NCBI GenBank assembly: GCA_028287665.1
Contig: JAQBPF010000389.1
Location: 1-12,358, forward strand
DNA length: 12,358 bases
Reading direction: 5' to 3'
DNA from: Deinococcus sp.
GTDB taxonomy: Bacteria; Deinococcota; Deinococci; Deinococcales; Deinococcaceae
Numbering within the stretch: position 1 is the stretch's first letter; each line of letters starts with the position of its first letter. A model generated the notes under the pieces. It saw nothing but the letters and a program-made list of their open reading frames with translations. It searched no databases and was not told where the DNA came from. Below, piece by piece: positions 7,086 to 12,358 of this stretch. A program made the position numbers and the translations under genes.

Positions 7086-8300
7086 CTACTTCTGGGCCAC
7101 GTTCCAACCGGGGAGAGCACCCACATACTTGGCGCGGGGACGCACCAACCGCCCCTGGGCTGCGGACTCGGCGGCGTGCGCCAGCCAGCCCACCGTGCGG
7201 CCCAGAGCAAACAGGGCCAGGCCGCGCTCTGCCGGACCGCCCAGCAGATGGGTGACCACAGCCAGAGCCAGATCCACGTTCGGCAGCTCTCCCAGTTCCC
7301 GCCGGACCTCTTCGCACAGCTTCTGAGCCACTTCGACAGCGGGCGCAGCGGGCCACACGGAGGCCATGTGGTCCAGCAATGCCCGCCCACGGGGATCGCC
7401 GTCCGGATACAGCAGATGGCCAAATCCAGGCGCATGACGCTGACGGCGCATCATGTCGGAAAGGGCGCGGGCGGCTCCCTGACGGCCTGCCCGGTCCAGC
7501 AACTCGTAGCACAGCTCGGCACTCAGCCCGTGGCGAACGCCTTGCAGGGCGCAGAGTCCGCCCAGTGCGGCGTGATGCAGGCTGGCCCCACTTGACGCCA
7601 CACAACGGGCCGTGAAGCTGGAGACATTGAGTTCATGGTCGGCCGTCAGGATCAGGGCGCGGCGCAACAGATCGGTGAGCAGGGAATCCGCTCCCCAGGC
7701 GCGGCCCAGGCGTTCGTGAAGGGCCAGGTCTGGGGCGCTGGGAATGCCCCGGGCCCGTTCTGCCACAGCAAACAGCAGCGACAGCACCCGCGCCGCGTTG
7801 CCCGGCAGGGCTTCAGGGCGGGCGTCGGCGGCCTGGAGGTCCCGCGCTCCTGCAGAGGTCAGGGCGTGGGCGAACGACTCCAGGAGGCCGCCTTCGAAAA
7901 ACGGGGGAATCAGGGCCAGATGCGCGCGCAGCGGAAGCGTGATGGCCTGTAACTCTCTGGTCCAGAGCAGGCCCGCCACCTCTTCCACGGTGCGCTGCTC
8001 GGCCAGGAGCACCGCGTCCTGTCCGCGGTAGTACAGCCGTCCCCCCGCTATCAGGGTCAGTTCCGATTCCAGAACGGGCGCGCCCCAATTCAGCGCGCCC
8101 TGCACCGTCTTTTCGGGATCCCGGCGCCCCTGCTTGCGCCGCACCAGCGCGTCTATCTCCTCTGCCAGATACCGGCGCTCCCGCGTTTTGCCCTGCGCCG
8201 GTTCGGAGCGGATCAGCCCCCGGCTGACGTAGGCGTAGAGGGTGGCGCGGCTGACCCCCAGGCGTTCGGTGGCTTCGGCGGCTGAAAAAGAGTGGGACAC
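7086..8300 (-). CDS. Citrate synthase family protein with N-terminal helix-turn-helix domain
   Basis: The product is 404 aa. Residues about 5-52 form a MerR/excisionase-type helix-turn-helix (SAAEATERLGVSRATLYAYV...RRYLAEEIDALVRR). The rest is a citrate synthase fold: ADHELNVSSF with catalytic H222, GVRHG with H257, GFGHLLYPDGDPR with D302, then NVD, FALGRTVGWLAH (R368) and RPRAKYVG. All three catalytic positions (His, His, Asp) are kept, so condensation of acetyl-CoA or propionyl-CoA with a 2-oxo acid is plausible; the family catalyses Si-type citrate or 2-methylcitrate formation. GLSAE replaces the usual GGANE after H257. The fused DNA-binding domain suggests metabolite-sensing regulation, perhaps of its own promoter and of the divergent gene. 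The GTG start has AGGA 7 nt upstream. It also has a TAGGAT box 6 nt before it (8307-8312, minus strand), so a leaderless mRNA is possible. Family firm, substrate and regulatory role inferred. Confidence 0.9.
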   Translation of the reverse strand: MSHSFSAAEATERLGVSRATLYAYVSRGLIRSEPAQGKTRERRYLAEEIDALVRRKQGRRDPEKTVQGALNWGAPVLESELTLIAGGRLYYRGQDAVLLAEQRTVEEVAGLLWTRELQAITLPLRAHLALIPPFFEGGLLESFAHALTSAGARDLQAADARPEALPGNAARVLSLLFAVAERARGIPSAPDLALHERLGRAWGADSLLTDLLRRALILTADHELNVSSFTARCVASSGASLHHAALGGLCALQGVRHGLSAELCYELLDRAGRQGAARALSDMMRRQRHAPGFGHLLYPDGDPRGRALLDHMASVWPAAPAVEVAQKLCEEVRRELGELPNVDLALAVVTHLLGGPAERGLALFALGRTVGWLAHAAESAAQGRLVRPRAKYVGALPGWNVAQK

Positions 8301-8315
8301 CCTTCCATCCTAATA

Positions 8316-8331
8316 TTGATTGCCGAATCAA
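8316..8331. promoter_or_regulatory. Perfect inverted repeat in the divergent promoter region, candidate operator
   Basis: TTGATT-GCCG-AATCAA is a perfect 6+4+6 inverted repeat. It lies in the 81-bp region between the two divergent genes, 16 bp from the leftward start and 51 bp from the rightward start. This is the natural place for an operator of the helix-turn-helix domain fused to the citrate synthase homologue. The pairing is seen; regulation is inferred. Confidence 0.5.
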
Positions 8332-8381
8332 GATTGACGGAGTGTGTCAAGTCGAGCAGCATGCCTGGAGGAGGTCTGTTG

Positions 8382-9713
8382 ATGACACGCATTGAAGATG
8401 TGCCTACCCCCCAGCTGTTTCCTGACGCCTACCCCCCGGAGCGCTTTCCGCAGTTCGTGTGGACCGGGCGCCCTTCCACCCTGCCGGCCCAGGCCTGGAC
8501 CACCGAGACCACCCACCGCGACGGCCAGCAGGGAGGACTGCCGCTCACGGTTCAGCAGGGCGTCAGGATCTATGAGCTGATGTGCGCCTTTACCGGAGGC
8601 AGCGGCGCGATTCGGCAGGCGGAGTTCTTCGTGTACCGCGCCCCTGACCGCGAGATGCTGGAGGCGGCACTGGAACGCTTCCGGGGAGGAGCGCCGGTAG
8701 AGCCGACCACCTGGATTCGGGCCAGCCGGAAAGATGCCCAGCTGGTCGGGGCGTTGGGCGTACGCGAAACGGGGATGTTGGCGAGTGCCAGCGATTACCA
8801 CACCTTCTACAAATTCACACCGGGTGGGCGGTCGCAGGCGGCAAGCACCTACCTCGACGCTGTACAGGCCGTGCTGGACGCAGGTCTCAGACCCCGCCTC
8901 CATCTGGAAGATGCCACCCGTGCGCCGCGCGAATTCCTGTTGCCCTTCGTGCAGGCCGTGTTGGAACTGGCCGCGCCTTACGGAGAGAGCGGGCGGCCCA
9001 AATTCCGCCTCTGCGACACGATGGGCCTGGGCTTGCCCTACGAGTCCGTCGCGTGGCCGCGCAGCGTGCCCGGCATGGTCCGCGAGGTGCGGGGGCTGGG
9101 GGTGCGGAGTGAGGAACTCGAATTTCACCCGCACAATGACACCCACCTGGTCGTGGCGAACTGCCTGTCAGCCGTGATGGCGGGCTGCGCGGCCATCAAC
9201 GGCACCCTCCTGGGCAAAGGAGAACGGACTGGAAATGCACCCCTGGAAGGTGTGCTGCTTCATCTCTTGGGCATGGGCTACTGTGCAGAGCAGGCTCCGG
9301 ATTTCACGCAACTGAACGCGCTGGCCGAGGTCTACGGGGAGATCGGGCAGGGTGTCCCTGCCAAATACCCGCTCTACGGCAGAGACGCGCACCGCACGCG
9401 GGCAGGCATCCACGCGGACGGCCTCAACAAATTTTGGCCGATGTACGCACCCTTCGATGTGCCCGCCCTCCTGGGACGGCCCCTGGAACTCAGCCTCACC
9501 AAAGACAGTGGGCTGGCGGGCCTGATCTTCTTAATCAAAGGCCATACGGGCACTGAACTTCGCAAGGATGACTCCAGACTTCAGGCCCTTCACGCACAGT
9601 TAAACGAAGAGTTCGGGGCGGGCCGCCAGACCGCGGTAGAATGGGAAGAAATTGCTCCTCGCGTTGAAAACCTTCTGCAAGTGGGGCAGCCCTTGACGGT
9701 CGCTGGAGAGTGA
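8382..9713 (+). CDS. DRE-TIM acyltransferase of the isopropylmalate/homocitrate/Re-citrate synthase type
   Basis: The product is 443 aa. Motifs in order: TTHRDGQQ (43-50, with the Arg-Asp of the DRE-TIM signature), HPHNDTH (249-255, metal-binding HxHND), GKGERTGNAPLEG (278-290) and RAGIHADGLNK (340-350). The C-terminal part reads TKDSGLAGL. The family condenses acetyl-CoA with a 2-oxo acid on a divalent metal in the cytoplasm. No LeuA-type allosteric dimer domain is present and the length fits homocitrate or Re-citrate synthases. The GIHADG...SGLAG arrangement recalls Re-citrate synthase-like proteins, but the substrate (oxaloacetate, 2-oxoglutarate, pyruvate or other) cannot be read from the sequence. 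The ATG at 8382 has a strong GGAGGAGG 7 nt upstream; the frame extending to 8292 would overlap the divergent gene. Divergent pairing with the citrate synthase homologue points to a shared pathway or shared control. Confidence 0.87.
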   Translation: MTRIEDVPTPQLFPDAYPPERFPQFVWTGRPSTLPAQAWTTETTHRDGQQGGLPLTVQQGVRIYELMCAFTGGSGAIRQAEFFVYRAPDREMLEAALERFRGGAPVEPTTWIRASRKDAQLVGALGVRETGMLASASDYHTFYKFTPGGRSQAASTYLDAVQAVLDAGLRPRLHLEDATRAPREFLLPFVQAVLELAAPYGESGRPKFRLCDTMGLGLPYESVAWPRSVPGMVREVRGLGVRSEELEFHPHNDTHLVVANCLSAVMAGCAAINGTLLGKGERTGNAPLEGVLLHLLGMGYCAEQAPDFTQLNALAEVYGEIGQGVPAKYPLYGRDAHRTRAGIHADGLNKFWPMYAPFDVPALLGRPLELSLTKDSGLAGLIFLIKGHTGTELRKDDSRLQALHAQLNEEFGAGRQTAVEWEEIAPRVENLLQVGQPLTVAGE

Positions 9714-9751
9714 TGGATACGGGCAAGCCAGAGCGGGGGAAGGCCAATGCC

Positions 9752-9771
9752 TCTGACACAGCTGTGTCAGA
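9752..9771. repeat. 20-bp perfect palindrome between convergent genes
   Basis: TCTGACACAGCTGTGTCAGA is a perfect palindrome with no unpaired bases between arms. It lies 38 bp after the DRE-TIM gene and about 130 bp after the end of the replication initiator gene. As RNA it can fold as 8 bp with an AGCT loop, but there is no T-run, so it may be a protein-binding site rather than a terminator. Confidence 0.6.
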
Positions 9772-9812
9772 CGTGGGCGTCAGCTGCGCCTTAGCTACCG
9801 TGATCAGGCTGA

Positions 9813-9841
9813 CCGGGCAGGTCTCCGCCGTTCCTGCCTGG
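9813..9841. terminator. Imperfect hairpin between convergent genes, weak terminator candidate
   Basis: CCGGGCAGG (9813-9821) pairs with CCTGCCTGG (9833-9841) with one G-U pair around an 11-base loop. No T-run follows on either strand. It may help end transcription of the convergent genes; evidence is weak. Confidence 0.3.
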
Positions 9842-9898
9842 CCTGCGCGGTCAGCAGGATGCACAGGTGGATTCAGGCGATATCGGCGCCACAACCTG

Positions 9899-11236
9899 TC
9901 ATTGTTCTTCCCACTGGGTGAGCATGGCCTGGGCCTCGGCGGTGCTTTTCCCCAACAACCCGATCAGGTCGAGGGTCGTGACCTGACCCGCCACGTACAG
10001 CGCCGAGACGCGGTCCCGAACCTCGCGCCGTTCAGGAGGTTGGTCGTAGGTGCCCATCAATATAATGTGGGCTGCGGCGAGGTCGCGCACACTCACCCGA
10101 GCTTCCGGATCGCTTGAATCGGCTGCACCGCGGGGAGCCGTTGGAACAGGAGGCTGCCGACCTTCAGCCTGGGTCAGCAGCGTGTCGTACTTGTGCGGTT
10201 GCTCCAGGATATCGGTCAGAATCCCGGCCTTGTTGCGGATCTTGGTTCGGTAGTCGGTTCTCAGGAGGGCCTCCAAGACACCCACGGCCCGTTTAACGGC
10301 TTGCGGTCCATGGGTCTGGGCCAGGAGGAGGGTCCGTCCTCCACTGACCCCGTAGCGGGCCAACAGTGCCGCCGCCTCTGGATCAGGAGTCGCGGCGTCC
10401 ACACTGCCAAAGGCGTAATGCACCACCCGTGCTTTGCCGCGTCCCTGATAGGTCACGTCCTGCAGGAAGCCGGTGGCCTTCAGTTCCTCGTGGGCGGGTT
10501 TCAGGGCCCGCATCACCGTATCGGGGCGCATCTCGTGCATGCCGAGGTGACTGGCCCAGACGCCCAGCGGAACCGAGTAGGCCAGCACGGGTTGGCCGCC
10601 CCCTTGCCGCTGAAACGAGAGGGTGCGGAACAGGTTGCGGGTCAAGGGCTGAGTCAACTTGGCCAGCAACTCAAAATTCAGTGGCAGGATGTGACCCGCC
10701 CGGATATTTTTGATCACGCCGTCATCGAGTTTGATGGCCAATACCGTCTGGGCCCGCCACTGGCCGATGTTGGTGACATCGGCCGTGTTGTCTTCTGCCG
10801 AATGCTTCACGATCAGGCTGAAGCTCATTGTTCGCCAGCGGTGTTTGCTGCCGTCATACCAGCTGTCAATGACGTCGTAAGCGGTGTACTGCAGGCGGCG
10901 AAGTGACTCACGTAACTTTTCATAGGCGCGGGCACTGGGGGTGATCCCACTCAGCCGCAAGAGTTCCCGGCTGGTGACCCGCACCGTGTCATCTTCCGGA
11001 AGGCCCTGCAAAACGGCAGCATTCACCAATCCAAGCAGAATGTCATTGTCCACGCCATGCGGTACCAAGCTGTTGCGCGGTGCAGTGCAGGTGATGTGAA
11101 TCGCGCCCAGGGCGTCCAGAGCCAGCTGCTTGGTCCATTCGTACAGGTCTGTGCGGTTGGGGGCCAGCACCAAATTGAGCCGGGCGAGATTCGGTTCATC
11201 GTGCCGAAGCTCTACCTCTGCATCCCTGATCGCCAT
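9899..11236 (-). CDS. repA: Plasmid-type replication initiator protein (RepA/RPA-like)
   Basis: The 445-aa product opens with an acidic/basic stretch, then ARLNLVLAPNR and VPHGVDNDILLGLV (58-71), the hallmark of RPA-type replication initiators. A winged-helix region with RVTSRELLRLSGITPSARAYEKLRESLRRL follows (86-115), then a second winged-helix-like part (about 180-280), including LPLNFELLAKLTQPLTRNLFRTLSF. The C-terminal part has HGPQAVKRAVGVLEALLRTDYRTKIRNKAGILTDILEQP (309-347) and a variable tail. Such proteins bind iterons and open the origin. Here five iterons lie 155-304 bp upstream of the start, on the 5' side of the gene, as expected. The ribosome binding site before ATG 11236 is poor, which could limit expression or mean a slightly different start. 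The AT-rich inverted repeats upstream may give autoregulation. Family call good; copy control is inferred. Confidence 0.87.
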   Translation of the reverse strand: MAIRDAEVELRHDEPNLARLNLVLAPNRTDLYEWTKQLALDALGAIHITCTAPRNSLVPHGVDNDILLGLVNAAVLQGLPEDDTVRVTSRELLRLSGITPSARAYEKLRESLRRLQYTAYDVIDSWYDGSKHRWRTMSFSLIVKHSAEDNTADVTNIGQWRAQTVLAIKLDDGVIKNIRAGHILPLNFELLAKLTQPLTRNLFRTLSFQRQGGGQPVLAYSVPLGVWASHLGMHEMRPDTVMRALKPAHEELKATGFLQDVTYQGRGKARVVHYAFGSVDAATPDPEAAALLARYGVSGGRTLLLAQTHGPQAVKRAVGVLEALLRTDYRTKIRNKAGILTDILEQPHKYDTLLTQAEGRQPPVPTAPRGAADSSDPEARVSVRDLAAAHIILMGTYDQPPERREVRDRVSALYVAGQVTTLDLIGLLGKSTAEAQAMLTQWEEQ

Positions 11237-11280
11237 GAGTGCAGTTTACAGGCTTCTCAGAAACAGCGGGCCAATGAGGC

Positions 11281-11340
11281 TGTGTTCTGATTGATGATCA
11301 ATCTTTTAAAGGAGTAGTTAAAACATATGAATGATCATCA
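11281..11340. other. AT-rich segment with inverted repeats, candidate origin melting region and rep promoter
   Basis: This stretch is much richer in A and T than the rest of the window and lies between the initiator gene and the iterons. It contains GATTGA-TGA-TCAATC (11287-11301). It also contains a 9-bp inverted pair, TGATGATCA (11290-11298) and TGATCATCA (11330-11338). It could be the DNA unwinding element, the initiator gene's promoter-operator, or both. No exact -10/-35 pair was fixed. Confidence 0.5.
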
Positions 11341-11391
11341 CTCAAGGAGGACGGAAAAATACCGTCTCAGACGCTATCTGCTGGAGCAATT

Positions 11392-11540
11392 CCACAAAGT
11401 GCCACAGGCGGGAGGCCTCCAATTCCACAAAGTGCCACAGGCGGGAGAGGAGAAACACCACAAAGTGCCACAGGCGAGAGAGGAGAAACACCACAAAGTG
11501 CCACAGGCAGAAAGGCCCGATTCCACAAAGTGCCACAGGC
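11392..11540 (+). repeat. Iteron array: five direct copies of an 18-bp repeat, candidate replication origin
   Basis: Five identical copies of CCACAAAGTGCCACAGGC occur at 11392-11409, 11425-11442, 11458-11475, 11491-11508 and 11523-11540. The periods are 33, 33, 33 and 32 bp, near three helical turns, so all copies face about the same side of the DNA. The spacers differ in sequence. Each copy holds CCACA twice, 10 bp apart. Copies 1, 2 and 5 are preceded by ATT, giving ATTCCACA, which loosely resembles a DnaA box. Identical repeats next to an initiator gene are the standard layout of iteron-controlled replicons. Confidence 0.9.
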
Positions 11541-11598
11541 AGCGTCGACGTCTTGCTGCCTCCCAGTTTGCCAGCAGGAAGGAGCAAATGCCCTGGGT

Positions 11599-11604
11599 TA
11601 GACT
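11599..11604 (+). promoter_or_regulatory. Candidate -10 element of a leaderless transcript for the oxidoreductase
   Basis: TAGACT fits TANNNT and lies 5 nt before the ATG at 11610. No ribosome binding site is visible at a useful distance, which supports a leaderless mRNA as known for many Deinococcus genes. No matching -35 element was found. Confidence 0.45.
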
Positions 11605-11609
11605 GACGT

Positions 11610-12227
11610 ATGAACATCGGGATTCTGGGTGCTGGTCACATCGGTCAGGCTCTCGCCGCACAGTTTGTTCGTGCTGGTCATTCTGTGATGCTCAGCAACT
11701 CGCGCGGGCCAGCCACGCTGACACAGACAGTGGCCGACCTGGGGCCGTCCGTTCGTGCCGCCACGGCGCAGGAAGCCGCCCAGTGGGGTGAACTGGTTGT
11801 CGAGACGGTTCCTTTTGGCCGCTACGCCGACCTCCCTGAACAGGAGTTGCAGGGCAAAATCGTCATCGACACGGCGAACTTTTACCCCGGACGTGATGGG
11901 CAGATTGATCTGGGAGGTCTGTCGGAGAGTGCATTCATGGCCCGGCATCTGCCTGGAGCACGGGTCGTGAAGGCCTTCAACGCCATTGCAGCCGCGCAAC
12001 TCAGGGATCAGGGCAGGCCGGAAGCAGCGTTGGAGGAACGCCGCGCGATTCCAGTGGCCAGTGATGACGCGGACGCCAAGGCGCAGGTCATGGAGCTGAT
12101 TGAAGCGATTGGGTTCGCGCCCGTGGATGGGGGGACATTGGAGGACAGCAAGCGCTTTCAGCCGGGCACACCGCCGTATGGGGCAGATCTGAATGCCCAG
12201 CAACTGCGCCAACTGCTTTCGAGCTGA
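11610..12227 (+). CDS. NADP-binding oxidoreductase, F420-dependent NADP reductase family
   Basis: The 205-aa product has an N-terminal Rossmann fold starting MNIGILGAGHIG (GxGxxG at G7, G9, G12). SNSRG (29-33) follows the second strand; Ser/Arg there favours the 2'-phosphate of NADPH over NADH. Other family segments are VVETVPFGRY (about 63-72), KIVIDTANFYP and VVKAFNAI. The length is usual for the family. Members reduce or oxidise F420 with NADP, but many bacterial ones act on unknown substrates, and F420 use is not proven for this organism. The protein is cytoplasmic, with no signal peptide. It lies on the far side of the iteron array, divergent from the initiator gene, with no functional link seen. 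Base use is like its neighbours. Fold and cofactor class firm; substrate unknown. Confidence 0.85.
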   Translation: MNIGILGAGHIGQALAAQFVRAGHSVMLSNSRGPATLTQTVADLGPSVRAATAQEAAQWGELVVETVPFGRYADLPEQELQGKIVIDTANFYPGRDGQIDLGGLSESAFMARHLPGARVVKAFNAIAAAQLRDQGRPEAALEERRAIPVASDDADAKAQVMELIEAIGFAPVDGGTLEDSKRFQPGTPPYGADLNAQQLRQLLSS

Positions 12228-12358
12228 CTCCAAGGGGAGGGTCTTTGTGCGCGGTTCTTTTCTGCCCCGCCCTCCTTTCAATGGGTGAGCTGTCCGGCAT
12301 TCTTCCCGCAGGCCGTAGCCGTACCGCGTATTCTGCCCTCTCAGAGCGGGGACCAGAG
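12228..12358. other. Right-end segment without a recognised gene
   Basis: No coding region could be supported in the last 131 bp. A weak GGAGGG/CCCTCC pairing (about 12235-12280) with a long loop could belong to a terminator of the oxidoreductase gene, but this is unconvincing. Open frames on the minus strand here show no family features. Confidence 0.4.

Noticed and set aside
10193..10906. 237-codon plus-strand open frame inside the replication gene region
   Set aside because: It is antisense to the initiator gene, which has recognisable RepA-type segments over the same bases.
11392..11540. CRISPR array
   Set aside because: Repeats are only 18 bp with 14-15-bp spacers, two spacers are nearly alike, no cas genes are present, and a replication initiator gene is adjacent; iterons explain the pattern.
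11327..11791. Open frame on the plus strand across the iterons, encoding repeated HKVPQA units, and a matching open frame on the minus strand
   Set aside because: The 33-bp period is a multiple of three, so repeats stay in frame on both strands by geometry. The frame runs on into the oxidoreductase gene in another phase and has no protein-like composition.
11598..12281. Long minus-strand open frame opposite the oxidoreductase gene
   Set aside because: It is antisense to a gene with clear NADP-binding motifs and shows no family features; high GC makes long shadow frames common.
12235..12283. GGAGGG/CCCTCC pairing after the oxidoreductase gene as a terminator
   Set aside because: Only six clean pairs around a long loop, followed by three T bases; too weak to call.

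Overview
The window is high-GC DNA that looks like part of a Deinococcus replicon, probably a plasmid, megaplasmid or secondary chromosome. The lineage call rests on the style of the proteins (AfsR/SARP-type regulator, exported proteins of the amine-oxidase-N/PKD type, a RepA-like initiator) and on TANNNT boxes placed directly before start codons, as in Deinococcus leaderless mRNAs. It was made from protein recognition alone, without a database search. The replicon call rests on a replication initiator gene next to five regularly spaced 18-bp iterons.

Left part (1-3300): the 3' portion of a SARP/AfsR-like ATPase regulator runs in from the left edge and seems to lack the long C-terminal TPR region. 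It is followed by an exported protein with two cupredoxin-like repeats, each carrying a His/Cys/His/Met set. A strong hairpin separates this from a small convergent gene of unknown function. Middle (3300-6904): three rightward genes encode proteins with clear signal peptides: a carboxypeptidase-regulatory-like beta-sandwich protein, a small two-cysteine protein of unknown function, and a large protein with an amine-oxidase-N-like domain plus a PKD-like domain. The first two probably form an operon; the third follows a hairpin and may have its own promoter.

Metabolic part (7086-9713): two divergent genes share an 81-bp intergenic region that contains a perfect inverted repeat. One is a citrate synthase homologue with an N-terminal helix-turn-helix domain and conserved catalytic residues. 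The other is a DRE-TIM acyltransferase of the isopropylmalate/homocitrate/Re-citrate synthase type. Both folds condense acetyl-CoA with a 2-oxo acid, so the pair may be a small self-regulated 2-oxo-acid/citrate module. This is inference.

Replication part (9714-11609): the leftward initiator gene is preceded by an AT-rich stretch with inverted repeats, then by the iteron array; together they form a candidate origin. A 20-bp perfect palindrome lies in the gap downstream of the initiator gene. Right end (11610-12358): an NADP-binding F420-reductase-like oxidoreductase, possibly leaderless, then about 130 bp in which no gene was recognised. No tRNA, rRNA, CRISPR array, transposase or partition gene was seen.
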